A DNA stretch of 64,000 nucleotides from Amycolatopsis thermoflava N1165 (GTDB taxonomy: Bacteria; Actinomycetota; Actinomycetes; Mycobacteriales; Pseudonocardiaceae). The position numbers were made by a program, and so were the translations under genes. The notes under the pieces were generated by a model, which did no database searches, was not told the origin of the DNA, and saw only the letters and a list, made by a program, of their open reading frames with translations. Positions within the stretch are counted from its first letter, which is position 1; each line of letters opens with the position of its first letter. This document shows, one piece after another, positions 28,620-40,909 of this stretch. Location of the stretch: positions 2,159,731 to 2,223,730 of the forward strand of contig NZ_KI421511.1 in assembly GCF_000473265.1 (NCBI RefSeq). Reading direction: 5' to 3'.

Positions 28620-29972
28620 CTAGCCGACCAGGCGCGTCGCGAACGGCATGATGTCGCCGTAGCGCACCCGGGTCACCCGCACCGTCAGGCCGGACTGCGG
28701 CGCCTCGATCATCATCCCGTTGCCCAGGTACAGCGCCACGTGGTGGATGCCGCTGCGGCCCCAGAACAGCATGTCCCCGCGCCGCATCTGCGCCAGCGGC
28801 ACCCGGCGCCCGGAGGTGTACTGGTAGCCGCTGTAGTGCGGCAGCGCCTTCACCCCGGCGAAGGCGTAGATCATCAGCCCGGAGCAGTCGAACCCGACCT
28901 TGCGGTAGTCGCCGTAGGCGTCGGCCACGCCGCCGTCGCGGATGCCGCGCGTGGGGCCGTAGGCGTTGCCGCCGCCCCACGCGTACGGCACGCCGAGCTG
29001 CGACATCGCGCGCGCGACGACCCGTTCGATCGTCGCGGAGGACGAACCCGACGCGACCGGCGGCGGGGAGGGCCTGCTGTTGTTCCCGCCGCCGCTGGGC
29101 TGCGAGTTCGACGCCTGCGCCGCGGCCAGCGCCGCCTGCCGCGCCTGTTCCTCGTCCTCGCGCTGCTTCTGCGCGAGCCAGTCGTCGTAGCGCTGCCGCT
29201 GCCCCTGCAGCCCGCTGACCCGCTGCTGAGCCTCGAACAGCTGCTGCTCGACCGTGGTCTTCTGCGCCACCAGCTGCGCGTTCTGCGCCGCCTGGTTCTG
29301 CTGGGCCTGCACGGCGACGGCCTGCGCGGAATCGGCGGTGATCTTCGCCTGCGCGGCCTGGTCCTGCGCCTGCTGGGCGAGCTGCAGCGCCTGGCGCGCG
29401 GCGGCGTCCTTGTTGGACTTGTCCGTCTGCGCCTGCTGCATCATCTCCAGCGCGTTGAGCTGGCTGCCGCTGACGGCTTCCAGCAGCTGGGCGCGGGCCA
29501 GCAGGTCCTTCGGGCTGGTCGCGCCCAGGTAGGCCGAGATCGACCCCATGGTGCTGCCCTGCTGGTAGCTGCTGGAGATGAACGCGTCGAGGTTCGTGCG
29601 GGCCGCGTCGATCTGGGCCTGGGCGGCGTCGGCCTCGCGCTTGGCCGCGTCCGCGTCGCGCTGCGCCTGGTCGGCCGCCTCCTGCGCGGTCTGCAGGTCG
29701 ACCAGCGCCTTGTTGGCCTCTTCCATGCGCAGCTCGACCGTGCTCTGCAGCTCGTCCAGCCGCGACTCGGCCTCGGCGAGCTGGTTGGTCAGCTGCCCGA
29801 CCTCGCCTGCCTTGGCGTTGGCGTCCCGCTGGCTCGCGCTGATCTCGGAGTCGCTCGGGTTCGGCGGCGGGGGCGGCACCGCGGCGGCCGGCCCGGTCGC
29901 GATCGACACCACCACGAGCGCCAGTGCCCCGGCCCCCAGCCAGCGGCGCGCTCTCCGGCCCTGGTCAACCAC
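28620..29972 (-). CDS. secreted NlpC/P60 peptidoglycan endopeptidase, RipA-like
   Basis: The 450-residue protein has a signal peptide (cleavage near AAA-VPPPPP, residue 31), a long coiled coil rich in Ala/Gln at about 45-285, a Pro/Ser linker at 290-312 and a C-terminal NlpC/P60 domain. Catalytic residues are Cys363 in GFDCSGL, His411 in GIHHVALYLG and Glu423 as likely third member. RipA-type hydrolases cut the stem peptide during cell separation, and the coiled coil auto-inhibits. It matches Rv1477 in order relative to moxR and acn, but only one such gene is present where mycobacteria have ripA and ripB. An inverted repeat CTGTGCC/GGCACAG lies in its leader (about 30020-30067). Confidence 0.9.
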   Translation of the reverse strand: MVDQGRRARRWLGAGALALVVVSIATGPAAAVPPPPPNPSDSEISASQRDANAKAGEVGQLTNQLAEAESRLDELQSTVELRMEEANKALVDLQTAQEAADQAQRDADAAKREADAAQAQIDAARTNLDAFISSSYQQGSTMGSISAYLGATSPKDLLARAQLLEAVSGSQLNALEMMQQAQTDKSNKDAAARQALQLAQQAQDQAAQAKITADSAQAVAVQAQQNQAAQNAQLVAQKTTVEQQLFEAQQRVSGLQGQRQRYDDWLAQKQREDEEQARQAALAAAQASNSQPSGGGNNSRPSPPPVASGSSSATIERVVARAMSQLGVPYAWGGGNAYGPTRGIRDGGVADAYGDYRKVGFDCSGLMIYAFAGVKALPHYSGYQYTSGRRVPLAQMRRGDMLFWGRSGIHHVALYLGNGMMIEAPQSGLTVRVTRVRYGDIMPFATRLVG

Positions 29973-30121
29973 GCCCTCGACTCCCTCCCGCGGACAGACT
30001 TCCCCACTGCATCGCGAACTGTGCCACCCGAGTCACTCGCAGACCAGGTGTCACACGCGGCACAGCTGAAACTTTCACCCCAACCGGGGATCCTCCGGGC
30101 GTTCCGGCGCGTCGGAGGAGC

Positions 30122-30562
30122 GTGCAGAGATCGCGAGTCGGCCCCGTCGTCGCCACGCTGGGCCTGGCCCTGGTGGTGGCGGGCACGTTCCTGCCCTGGT
30201 TCCGGTCGGGGTCGGTGAGCCGGAGCAGCTACGCGGCGGCCGGGCTGGCCGACCGGCTGGCGCTGCTCGACGACCCGCTCGCCGGCACGGCGCTGCGGGC
30301 GTGGGTGGCGGTCCCGGCGCTGGCGGCGGCGTGCCTGGTGCTGCTGGTCTGCGGTCTGGCGCGCACCGGCGCAACGTTGACGGCCCTGCTGGCGATTACC
30401 GGGGGAACCGTCGCGCTGATCGCCACCGTCCAAGGGGGCGGAACCACGGGGGTGGTCTCCGTCGCCCTGGCCGGGCCGGTGACCACGCTCTGCGGATCCG
30501 CCCTCGCGCTGGCCGGCGCGGTCGGCACCTTCATCACGGCGAGAGCAGGTAGGACACGGTGA
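30122..30562 (+). CDS. four-helix membrane protein
   Basis: The 146-residue product starts at GTG 30122 after GGAGGAG. Helices are at about 8-26, 58-80, 85-103 and 110-138. Loop residues FLPWFRSGSVSRSSY after helix 1 are typical of small actinobacterial membrane proteins with an outer loop of unknown role. It is divergent from the RipA-like gene and its stop overlaps the next gene's start (GTGA). Position resembles mycobacterial Rv1476. Confidence 0.8.
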   Translation: MQRSRVGPVVATLGLALVVAGTFLPWFRSGSVSRSSYAAAGLADRLALLDDPLAGTALRAWVAVPALAAACLVLLVCGLARTGATLTALLAITGGTVALIATVQGGGTTGVVSVALAGPVTTLCGSALALAGAVGTFITARAGRTR

Positions 30563-31944
30563 GCACGCCTCCCCAGGACGGTCAATGGCCGTACCAGCAG
30601 AACCAGTACCCCGGGCAGCAGTACCCGCAGCAGCCGTACGGCCAGGGGTACCCGCAGCAGCCGTACGGGCAGCAGCAGTACGGGCAGCCCTACACGCAGC
30701 CCTTCCAGCAGCTGCCGCCACAGCAGCCGCCGAAGCGGGGCCGCCGCGGCCTGATCATCGGGCTGGTGGTCGCGCTGGTGGTGCTGCTCGGCGGTGGCGG
30801 CACGTGGTTCGCGCTGTCGCAGCGTGATTCGATCGCCTCCGGCGCGGCCACCCCGACCGAGGCGGCGCGGAACCTGGCGACCGCGCTGAGCGGCAACGAC
30901 GTGGTCGGCATGGTCGGCGCGCTCGCGCCCGCCGAGGCGAAGCTGCTGACCGAACCGATCGGGCAGACCACCGACGAGCTCAAGCGCCTGGGCATCCTGA
31001 AGCCGGACGCCAACCCCGAGGCGCTGACCGGGATGCAGGTCAAGGCCGAGAACCTGACGTTCGACGAGGCCGGCGCCGAGCAGGTCAACGACCACCTGAC
31101 CATCACCAAGCTCACCGGCGGCACGATCACCGTGACCGCCGACCCGTCGAAGCTGCCGCTGTCGGACAAGCTGATGGAGCAGATGCCCGCCGGCGAGGGC
31201 CCGCAGACCGAGACGATCGACATCGCCGACGAGGTCGCCGACTCCGGTGAGCCGATCCGCATCGCCACGGTCAAGGTCGACGGCGAGTGGTACCCGAGCC
31301 TGCTCTACACGATGGCCGACTACGCGCTGCGCGACGAGAACGAGCCGTGGCCGTCCACCTCGATCCCGGCGCGCGGCGCGAACAGCCCGAACGAGGCGGT
31401 CAAGCAGCTCGTGCAGGCCGCGCTCGACGCCGACGTCACGCGCGTCATCGAACTGCTTCCGCCGGACGAGATGGCGGTGCTGCACGACGCCGGTCCCGCG
31501 CTCGTCGCCGCCGCGGCCAAGGACGCCGAGCCCAGCGGCGCGAAGCTGCTCGACCTGCGGACCGAGACGTCCGAGGTGCCCGGCGGCACCCGCGCCACCG
31601 TCACCCACGTGCAGATCGAGAGCCCGGACGGCGAGACCTACACCGTGACGAAGAAGGGCGACTGCTACGAGGCGACCGGCGAGGGCCGCACCGAGGAGCT
31701 GTGCGCCGACTACCTGGCGGACACGCTCGAGGACGAGGTCGGCTCGTCGGTGCCGGAGGAGGTCACCCAGGTCCTGCAGCACCTGTCGAGCGGCATCCTC
31801 GGCCAGGGCCTCGGCGTGATCACCATCGAGGTGGCCGGGCAGCACTACGTCAGCCCGCTGCGCACGTTCAACGAACTGGGTCTGACCGTGCTGCGCAGCC
31901 TGCAGCCGGAGGACATCACCGCGCTGCTGCGCCTGGCGGAGTAG
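30559..31944 (+). CDS. membrane-anchored extracytoplasmic protein with Gln/Tyr/Pro-rich N-terminus
   Basis: The 461-residue protein starts with a low-complexity cytoplasmic tail (residues 1-58, repeats of YPQQPYGQ), a basic stop KRGRRG and a single helix at about 65-85. The outer part of 375 residues contains two similar halves, each starting with A-x-x-A-x-x-L-x-x-A ([14 protein letters not shown] and [14 protein letters not shown]). A Cys pair is at [15 protein letters not shown] recognise no catalytic motif. It sits between the small membrane protein and acn. Confidence 0.8.
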   Translation: MSTPPQDGQWPYQQNQYPGQQYPQQPYGQGYPQQPYGQQQYGQPYTQPFQQLPPQQPPKRGRRGLIIGLVVALVVLLGGGGTWFALSQRDSIASGAATPTEAARNLATALSGNDVVGMVGALAPAEAKLLTEPIGQTTDELKRLGILKPDANPEALTGMQVKAENLTFDEAGAEQVNDHLTITKLTGGTITVTADPSKLPLSDKLMEQMPAGEGPQTETIDIADEVADSGEPIRIATVKVDGEWYPSLLYTMADYALRDENEPWPSTSIPARGANSPNEAVKQLVQAALDADVTRVIELLPPDEMAVLHDAGPALVAAAAKDAEPSGAKLLDLRTETSEVPGGTRATVTHVQIESPDGETYTVTKKGDCYEATGEGRTEELCADYLADTLEDEVGSSVPEEVTQVLQHLSSGILGQGLGVITIEVAGQHYVSPLRTFNELGLTVLRSLQPEDITALLRLAE

Positions 31945-31981
31945 CGCGAAGCAGATCACACCGCTGCCTGGGCGGGTCGCG

Positions 31982-32010
31982 TTGAAGTCAAAAAAGGACA
32001 AGCGTACTGT
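31982..32010 (+). promoter_or_regulatory. acn promoter with AcnR-type operator
   Basis: TTGAAG (31982-31987), 17 bases, and TACTGT (32005-32010) form a plausible promoter. Across the -10 lies AAGGACAAGCGTACTG (31994-32009), which matches the corynebacterial AcnR operator CAGNAC-NNN-CGTACTG at every fixed position but the first. An AcnR homologue is encoded at 45424. Confidence 0.65.
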
Positions 32011-32128
32011 TTGCCGTGTGGGAGCCTGCGCCGTCCCCGCGTCTGCGGACGCGAGCCGCGTGCGCCAGACTCGCGACAGACAGACCCGAACCGAACTGAC
32101 GGCGACGACCCTGCCCAGGGAGTTAGAC

Positions 32129-34942
<2,814 letters not shown>

Positions 34943-34957
34943 CGGTTTCTCTTCCGA

Positions 34958-34994
34958 GAAGCGCCCGCGAGCCCCGCTCGCGGGCGCTTCTTTT
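34958..34994 (+). terminator. intrinsic terminator of acn
   Basis: A perfect 15-bp stem (34958-34972 pairing with 34976-34990, arms GAAGCGCCCGCGAGC and GCTCGCGGGCGCTTC) with a CCC loop is followed by TTTT. This is a textbook rho-independent terminator 16 bases after the acn stop. Confidence 0.93.
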
Positions 34995-35175
34995 CGTCGC
35001 GCCGTCCGCGACTCCCCTGGACGGGCAGCCGTGCCCTGCCGCCGGCCAGTCCACCCGGCCGGGCGGATGGTGCCCGGGGCCGAGGTCGGGCGGTTCACCA
35101 CGCCGGAGGGCGGTGGCCGACCGGCTCCGCGGGCGGATCGCCCAAAGTCGCGCCGTATAGGTCGTTATACGACGC

Positions 35176-35787
35176 TCACGCGATGACGGGCTCGAGGTAC
35201 CGCTGCAAAGCGCGCTTCAGCTCGCGAATCCAGATCTCCCGCTCCTCCTCCGCGGCGCTCACCACGGTGCCCAGCAGCGCGCCGAAGATCTGCGTCGCCA
35301 CCACCGCGGTCGTCCGGCGCTCCGCCGCCGGCAGCGACGGGGCCCTGGCGGCGAGCACCTCCTCGATCTTGCCGACGACCGCCTGGTGCAGCGCGCGGGT
35401 CGGCGCGGCCAGCCGTTCGGGCATGCCGGCGTCGGCGAACAGCGCCTTGAAGCCGGGGTTGTCCAGGTTCACCTGGATCATCGGCGCGGCCATGCGGTCG
35501 ATCAGCTCGGGCAGCGGCAGTTGCGCGTACCCGACGTCGAACGCCTTCTCGTGCGCGGCCCGCAGCTGTTCGCGGTACCGGGTGGCCAGCGCCTCCGCCA
35601 GGGCCTCCTTGTTCTTGAAGAACTGGTACAGCGTGCCGGGCGAGACGCCGGCGCGGGCGGCGATCGCGTTCGTCGTCGCGCGCGCGTACCCGGCTTCGGC
35701 GAACACCTCGGCCGCCGCGTCGGTCAGCTGTTCCATGCGGCGCTGCCCGCGTGCCTGTCGGCGGCGGGCCGGGGCCTCTTCGGACAC
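35176..35787 (-). CDS. TetR-family repressor of the adjacent MMPL exporter
   Basis: The 203-residue protein has the TetR HTH at about residues 20-65 (AAAEVFAEAGYARATTNAIAARAGVSPGTLYQFFKNKEAL) and a helical ligand domain. It is divergent from the MMPL transporter gene with paired operator-like palindromes in between, the usual layout for a locally acting repressor. Its position after acn resembles that of acnR in other actinobacteria, but its sequence is not AcnR-like; the real AcnR homologue is at 45424. Confidence 0.9.
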   Translation of the reverse strand: MSEEAPARRRQARGQRRMEQLTDAAAEVFAEAGYARATTNAIAARAGVSPGTLYQFFKNKEALAEALATRYREQLRAAHEKAFDVGYAQLPLPELIDRMAAPMIQVNLDNPGFKALFADAGMPERLAAPTRALHQAVVGKIEEVLAARAPSLPAAERRTTAVVATQIFGALLGTVVSAAEEEREIWIRELKRALQRYLEPVIA

Positions 35788-35802
35788 AGTCCTCCTCCGG
35801 AG

Positions 35803-35852
35803 TTGACAAATGCGAGCGATCGCTCGTAATTTCGAACGCGAGCGATCACTCG
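35803..35852 (+). promoter_or_regulatory. promoter with two TetR operator palindromes
   Basis: GCGAGCGATCGCTCG (35812-35826) is a perfect palindrome around its centre, and GCGAGCGATCACTCG (35838-35852) is the same with one change, 26 bases away. TTGACA (35803-35808) and TAATTT (35827-35832) form a -35/-10 pair for the MMPL gene, with the first operator filling the spacer. A bound repressor would block both divergent promoters. Confidence 0.8.
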
Positions 35853-35889
35853 TGTTCCTGTCAGACTACCGCCCTCCCGGAGTTCCGCC

Positions 35890-38070
35890 ATGCCCTCACC
35901 GCTGTCCCGCCTCGGCCGGTTCACCGTGCGCCGCAGACGCTGGGTCCTCGCCGCGGCCGTCCTGCTCACACTGCTCGCGGGCGCGCTCGCCGCCGGCGCC
36001 ATGAACGCGCTCACCCTGTCCCGCATCGATGCGCCCGGCTCCGAGTCCGACCAGGCGAAGGAGGTCCTGCGCGCACAGTTCGACACCGGCCCGCCCAACC
36101 TACTGTTCCTGGTCACCGCCGCCGAGGGCACCGTCGACGACGCCGCCGTCCGCGCCGCGGGCGAGGCCGTCGCCGCGGATCTGGCCGCGCGGCCCGGCGT
36201 CGCGGAAGTCGCCTCGTACTGGTCCCGCGGCGGCAGCCCCGCGCTGCGCAGCGAGGACGGGCGCCAGGCGATCATCCTGGCCCGCGTGCCGGGCGGGGTG
36301 AACGAAAGCCGCGAGCACGTCGGCGAGCTCGCCGCCGCCTTCACCGGGCCGCACGGGCCGGTGACCCTCGAAGCCGGCGGCCAGGACGAGGTGTTCCGGG
36401 AAGTCGGCGCCCAGGCCCGCGCCGACTTCCTGCGCGCCGAGGCGATCGCGATCCCGCTCGTGTTGCTGCTCCTGATGCTGGTCTACCGGCGGGTCGCGGT
36501 CGCGCTGGTGACGCTCGGCGTCGGCCTGTTCGCCATCGTCACCACCCTCGCCGGGCTGCGCGCGCTGACCGCGGTCATCGAGGTGTCCACGTTCGCCGCC
36601 AACCTGACCCTGGTCATGGGACTCGCGCTGGGCGTGGACTACTGCCTGTTCGTCGTCGCCCGCTATCGCGAGGAACTCGCCGCGGGCCGGGACATCGGCG
36701 ACGCGGTCACCTCCGCCGTGGCGACCGCCGGGCGGACCGTGCTGTTCAGCGGGCTCACCGTCGCCGTCTCGATGTGCGCGCTCCTGCTGTTCCCGCTGGC
36801 GTTCCTGCGCGCCTTCGCCTACGCCGGGGTGCTCGTCGTGCTCACCGCGATGCTCGGCGCGCTTGTCGTCCTCCCCGCCGCACTGGCCGCGCTCGGGCAC
36901 CGCGCGGCCGGCCCCGCACGGGCCCGGCGGTCGGCGGCGTGGTTCCGGATCACCAGCCAGGTCCTGCGCCGCCCGGTGCTGACCGGCGGGCTCGCGCTCC
37001 TGGTCGTGCTCGCGCTGTCCGCGCCGCTGCTCGGCGTGCGCTTCGGCGTGCCCGACGACCGGGTGCTGCCCGCGGACTCGCCGAGCCGGGTCACCAGTGA
37101 TCACGTGCGCGCCGGGTTCGCCCAGGAAGAGACCGACGCGCTCTACGTGGTCCTGCCACGGGCAGGCGAGGTCACCGGGTACGCCGAGGCACTGTCCGAA
37201 CTGGACGGTGTCGCCCAGGTCGACTCCGCGGCGGGCACGTTCGTCTCCGGCACCCTGGCCCGCACGCCCGGTCCGGAGGCCGCCCGGTTCACCGCGGGCG
37301 GCGGCACGTTCCTCACCGTCATCCCCAGCGCGCAGGCGTTGTCCGGCGACATCGGCGATCTCGTGCAGCGCGTCCGCGACCTGCCCGGGCCCGCCGCGAA
37401 ACTCGTCGGCGGCAGCCCGGCCGAGATGACGGACTGGCGGGAACGGGCCACCAGCCGGGTGCCCCTGGTGCTCGCCGTGATCGTGCTGCTGACGCTGCTG
37501 ATCCTGTTCCTGATGACCGGCAGCGTGCTGCTGCCGCTGAAGGCCACGGTGCTCAACCTGCTCAGCCTCGGTGTCATGTTCGGCGCGCTGGTGTGGGTGT
37601 TCCAGGACGGCAACCTCGCCGGGCCGCTCGGGTTCACCCCGACGGGCACGCTGGAGACGAGCATCCCGATCCTGATGTTCTGCGTCGCCTACGGCCTGTC
37701 CATGGACTACGAGGTGTTCGTGACCTCGCGCATCCGGGAGGAGTACCTGCGCACCGGCGACACGAACGGCTCCGTCGCCGCCGGGGTGCAGCGCAGCGCT
37801 CCGCTGGTCACCACCGCCGCCGCGATCCTCGCGCTGTCGTTCGCGACCTACACGACCGGCGGCGTGGTGTACCTGAAGATGCTGGGGCTGGGCATGTTCG
37901 TCACGGTGCTGGTCGACGCCACCCTCCTGCGCGGCGTGCTGCTCCCGGCGTTCATGCGGCTAGCCGGCCGGGCGAACTGGTGGACCCCGGCGTTCTACCG
38001 GCGGCGCCTCGCCCGCACCGTGCCCGAGCCCGCTTCCGGCGCTACCGCAACTGGTCGCGGCGGCGCGTGA
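35890..38070 (+). CDS. MMPL-family RND-type membrane exporter
   Basis: The 726-residue protein has twelve predicted helices in the MMPL pattern: one N-terminal helix, an outer loop of about 140 residues, five helices, and the same again. Motif VMGLALGVDYCLFVVARYREE in the first half and FCVAYGLSMDYEVFVTSRIREEY in the second carry the Asp-Tyr pairs of the proton relay. Exporters of this kind move lipids or drugs. The TetR gene next to it and the operators between suggest induction by a substrate. Its stop overlaps the sigma factor's 3' end by 29 bases (convergent). Confidence 0.93.
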   Translation: MPSPLSRLGRFTVRRRRWVLAAAVLLTLLAGALAAGAMNALTLSRIDAPGSESDQAKEVLRAQFDTGPPNLLFLVTAAEGTVDDAAVRAAGEAVAADLAARPGVAEVASYWSRGGSPALRSEDGRQAIILARVPGGVNESREHVGELAAAFTGPHGPVTLEAGGQDEVFREVGAQARADFLRAEAIAIPLVLLLLMLVYRRVAVALVTLGVGLFAIVTTLAGLRALTAVIEVSTFAANLTLVMGLALGVDYCLFVVARYREELAAGRDIGDAVTSAVATAGRTVLFSGLTVAVSMCALLLFPLAFLRAFAYAGVLVVLTAMLGALVVLPAALAALGHRAAGPARARRSAAWFRITSQVLRRPVLTGGLALLVVLALSAPLLGVRFGVPDDRVLPADSPSRVTSDHVRAGFAQEETDALYVVLPRAGEVTGYAEALSELDGVAQVDSAAGTFVSGTLARTPGPEAARFTAGGGTFLTVIPSAQALSGDIGDLVQRVRDLPGPAAKLVGGSPAEMTDWRERATSRVPLVLAVIVLLTLLILFLMTGSVLLPLKATVLNLLSLGVMFGALVWVFQDGNLAGPLGFTPTGTLETSIPILMFCVAYGLSMDYEVFVTSRIREEYLRTGDTNGSVAAGVQRSAPLVTTAAAILALSFATYTTGGVVYLKMLGLGMFVTVLVDATLLRGVLLPAFMRLAGRANWWTPAFYRRRLARTVPEPASGATATGRGGA

Positions 38071-39277
38071 GGTAGGCGGTCTCGGCGGTGTTGCCCGCCA
38101 GCTCGAGCGCCTTGTCGTAGGCCGCGCGGGACTCCTGGCCGCGGCCGAGCCTGCGCAGCAGGTCTGCGCGGGTGGCGTGGAAGGCGTGGTAGCCGGCCAG
38201 CCTCGGTTCGAGGCGGTCGACGGCGGCGAGCGCCACCTCCGGGCCGTCGAGTTCGGCGACCGCGACGGCCCGGTTGAGCGCGATGATCGGCGAGGGGTCG
38301 AGCCGGACGAGCTGGTCGTAGAGGGCCAGGATCTGCGACCAGTCGGTGTCGCGGATGTCGCGGGCGGAGGTGTGCACGGCGTTGATCGCGGCCAGGATCT
38401 GGTAGCGGCCCGGCGCCACCCCGGCCGCGGCGGCGGCGAGGCGCTCGCGCACCAGCCGGTGGCCCTCGGCGATGAGCGCCGCGTCCCAGGCCCCGCGGTC
38501 CTGCTCGTGGAGGGGTACCAGCTCGCCGCCCGCCGACATCCGGGCCGGGCGGCGCGCCTCGATGAGCAGCATCAGCGCCAGCAGCCCGGTCACCTCGCCG
38601 TCGTCCGGCAGGAGTGCGCGGATCAGGCGGGTGAGCCGGATCGCCTCGGCGGTCAGGTCGTCGCGCACCGGATCGGCGGCGGACCCGGTGGCCAGGTAGC
38701 CCTCGTTGAACACCAGGAACAGCACGGCGAGCACGCCGGACACGCGGGCCGGGAGGTCCTCCGCCGACGGCACGCGGTACGGGATGCGGGCGGCCTTGAT
38801 CTTGGCTTTCGCGCGGGTGATCCGCCGCTCCATCGCGGTCTCGGCCACGAGGAACGCGCGGGCGATCTCGCGCACGGTCAGACCGCCGACCATGCGCAGC
38901 GTCAGCGCGACGCGGGCCTCCACCGCGAGCGCGGGGTGGCAGCAGGTGAAGATCAGCCGAAGCCGGTCGTCGTCGATGACGCCGAGGGTCCCGGGTGGTT
39001 CGTCGTCGTGCACCATCCGGGCCTCCTTCTGCTTGTCGTCGCGTTTGTTCTCGCGCCGGATGCGGTCGATGGCCTTGCGGGTGGCGGTGGTGGTCAGCCA
39101 GGCGCCGGGGTTGGGCGGCACCCCGTCGGCAGGCCACCGTTCCACCGCGGTCGCGAACGCCTCGGCGGCCGCCTCCTCGGCGATGTCGAGGTCGCCGAAG
39201 CGCCGGGTCAGGGCGGCCACCACCCGGGCCCACTCCTCGCGGTGGGCCCGGGTGACCGCCTCGCGCGCGTCCGTCAC
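38042..39277 (-). CDS. ECF sigma factor with C-terminal extension (ECF42-like)
   Basis: The 411-residue protein has sigma region 2 at about residues 10-75 (FGDLDIAEEAAAEAFATAVERWP and PGAWLTTTATRKAIDRIRR) and region 4 at about 110-165 (LTLRMVGGLTVREIARAFLVAETAMERRITRAKAKI). A TPR-like helical domain of about 220 residues follows. This layout and the adjacent YCII/DGPF gene define the ECF42 group, which lacks a classical anti-sigma factor. Overlap with the YCII gene is four bases. Confidence 0.9.
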   Translation of the reverse strand: MTDAREAVTRAHREEWARVVAALTRRFGDLDIAEEAAAEAFATAVERWPADGVPPNPGAWLTTTATRKAIDRIRRENKRDDKQKEARMVHDDEPPGTLGVIDDDRLRLIFTCCHPALAVEARVALTLRMVGGLTVREIARAFLVAETAMERRITRAKAKIKAARIPYRVPSAEDLPARVSGVLAVLFLVFNEGYLATGSAADPVRDDLTAEAIRLTRLIRALLPDDGEVTGLLALMLLIEARRPARMSAGGELVPLHEQDRGAWDAALIAEGHRLVRERLAAAAAGVAPGRYQILAAINAVHTSARDIRDTDWSQILALYDQLVRLDPSPIIALNRAVAVAELDGPEVALAAVDRLEPRLAGYHAFHATRADLLRRLGRGQESRAAYDKALELAGNTAETAYLTRRRDQLR

Positions 39278-39597
39278 CGGAACGGCCGCACCTCGATCTT
39301 GCGGTCGCAGACCTTCGAGGCCTCGGTGGCGAGCTTGAGCGCGACGTCGAGATCGGGCACCTCCCAGATCCAGACCCCGGCGAGGTACTCCTTCGACTCG
39401 ACGAAGGGCCCGTCGCTGAACACCGCCTGCTCGCCCCGGTTGTCGACGACCGTGGCCGACTCGGTGTCCGCGAGCCCGCCCGCGAAGACCCAGTGGCCCT
39501 CGGCGATCAGGCGTTCGTTGAACTCGCTGATGGCCGGCTGCCGGTCCGTCCGGCCGGGGTTTTCCTTGTCGTCGATGACGGAAACCAGGTACTGCAT
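39274..39597 (-). CDS. YCII-related (DGPF domain) protein
   Basis: The 107-residue protein is a ferredoxin-like YCII domain with the DGPF motif (VFSDGPFVESKEYLAGVWIWEVPD). It starts MQYLVSVIDDKE and is directly upstream of, and overlaps, the ECF42-like sigma gene. In ECF42 systems the sigma factor drives expression of DGPF genes. Biochemical activity is unknown. Confidence 0.9.
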   Translation of the reverse strand: MQYLVSVIDDKENPGRTDRQPAISEFNERLIAEGHWVFAGGLADTESATVVDNRGEQAVFSDGPFVESKEYLAGVWIWEVPDLDVALKLATEASKVCDRKIEVRPFR

Positions 39598-39634
39598 CCG
39601 AGGATCAACTCCTGTGGTGTCGGTGGGCGGGTTT

Positions 39635-40255
39635 TCAGGCGGCCGGGTACTGCGGGCGCCCGGCGGGCCGGTAGACCTGGATGGTCACGCCCTCCGAGTC
39701 CGTCCGCGAGTCGGCCAGGTCGAGCGCGAGATCGGGGCCGGCGTCCGGGAACAGCCGCGCGCCCTGGCCGAGGACGACCGGGATCACGATCAGGGTCATC
39801 TCGTCGACGAGGTCGTTGGCCAGCAGCCACCGGGTCAGGGCGCCGCTTCCGTGCACCTGCAGCTCGCCGCCCGGCTTGGCCTTCAGGTCCGCGACGGCGG
39901 CGGCCAGGTCGCCGCCCAGGACGGTGGTGCCCGGCCACGCCGGGTCGGTCAGGGTCGTCGAGGCGACGTACTTGGACCGGGAGTTCAGCGCCCGCCGGAC
40001 GGGCTCCCAGCCGGGGACGTCCGCGTCCGTGCAGGATCCCCACGAGGCGGCGAACAGCTCGTAGGTCCGCCTGCCGAACAGGAACGCGTCGGCGCGCTGG
40101 TAGGTCTGCTTGATCAGCGCGTGGGTGCCGGCGTCGCCCTTGCCCAGCGCCCAGCCGCCACGGTCGAACCCGCCGCGGCGGTCCTCCTCCGACGCGCCGC
40201 CGTTGCCCTGCATCACGCCGTCGACGGTGATCTGGGTCATGGTCGTCAGTTTCAT
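39635..40255 (-). CDS. RibD C-terminal/dihydrofolate reductase-like protein
   Basis: The 206-residue protein has the YwjB/RibD-C fold markers MTQITVDGVMQGNGG at the start, FLFGRRTYELFAASWG, LQVHGSGALTRWLLANDLVDEMTLIVIPVVLGQGARLFPD. These proteins bind NADPH and resemble DHFR; substrates are mostly unknown. It lies 37 bases upstream of the YCII gene on the same strand and may belong to the same ECF42-controlled unit. Confidence 0.88.
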   Translation of the reverse strand: MKLTTMTQITVDGVMQGNGGASEEDRRGGFDRGGWALGKGDAGTHALIKQTYQRADAFLFGRRTYELFAASWGSCTDADVPGWEPVRRALNSRSKYVASTTLTDPAWPGTTVLGGDLAAAVADLKAKPGGELQVHGSGALTRWLLANDLVDEMTLIVIPVVLGQGARLFPDAGPDLALDLADSRTDSEGVTIQVYRPAGRPQYPAA

Positions 40256-40365
40256 GGTCGCGGTTCCTCCACCTCGGCGCCGCCCCGTTCGCGGGCGGCC
40301 TCACCCTGACCACGAACACCACCACCCGGATCCGACACCGCCCCCGGAATTTTTTTGCCGCGGAG

Positions 40366-40899
40366 CTACCGGCGGGTGAGCAGGAAGATCGGCAGCTCCC
40401 GGCCGGCGGCGAGGCGTTCCATCTCGTAGCCGGGCCAGAAGTCGAGCAGGCGCTGCCACATCCGGTCGTAGTCCTCGCCCTTCACCGGCTGCGCGGTGAC
40501 CGGGATCTCCTTCCCGCGGATGGCCACCGTCGCCTCGGCGTGCTCGCGCAGGTTGAAGGTCCAGCCGGGGTCGCGCGGGCGGCCCCAGTTGGAGCCGACG
40601 AGCACGAAACCGTCCTCGTGCGGGAAGTACAGCAGGTTCGTGCTGCGCGGCAGTCCGCTCTTGCGCCCCAGGGTGGTCAGCCGCAGCGACGGCAGGCCCG
40701 CGATGCCGACCAGGGTCACCCGGCCGCCGAACCAGCGGTGCAGCCGCTTGTCCGCCCAGATGATGACCTTCGCGAGCCGCATCAGCCACGGGCGGGTGCC
40801 CAGCCTGCGGGCCAGGAGCGGGAGCGGGTTCTTCACGACCCCTATTGGACCACCCACCCGCTCCCGCCACCGGTCGACCCGCGCTGCGGCGCCGGTCAC
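40366..40899 (-). CDS. deazaflavin (F420)-dependent nitroreductase-family protein
   Basis: The 177-residue protein matches the DUF385/Ddn family: LTTLGRKSGLPRSTNLLYFPHEDGFVLVGSNWGRPRDPGW spans the F420 phosphate-binding and split-barrel region. It probably reduces quinone- or lipid-like substrates with F420H2. It lies 10 bases downstream of egtD on the same strand and could be read from the egt operon, though nothing ties it to ergothioneine. Confidence 0.88.
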   Translation of the reverse strand: MTGAAARVDRWRERVGGPIGVVKNPLPLLARRLGTRPWLMRLAKVIIWADKRLHRWFGGRVTLVGIAGLPSLRLTTLGRKSGLPRSTNLLYFPHEDGFVLVGSNWGRPRDPGWTFNLREHAEATVAIRGKEIPVTAQPVKGEDYDRMWQRLLDFWPGYEMERLAAGRELPIFLLTRR

Positions 40900-40909
40900 G
40901 ATTCCCGCA

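Noticed and set aside
29973..30121. c-di-AMP (ydaO) riboswitch in the RipA-like leader
   Set aside because: Such riboswitches often precede cell wall hydrolase genes in actinobacteria, but the leader is only about 150 bases and I could not align the conserved core. Only an inverted repeat is evident.
35176..35787. TetR gene next to acn taken as AcnR
   Set aside because: Its helix-turn-helix does not resemble AcnR and its operators are in front of the MMPL gene. The protein at 45424 matches AcnR.
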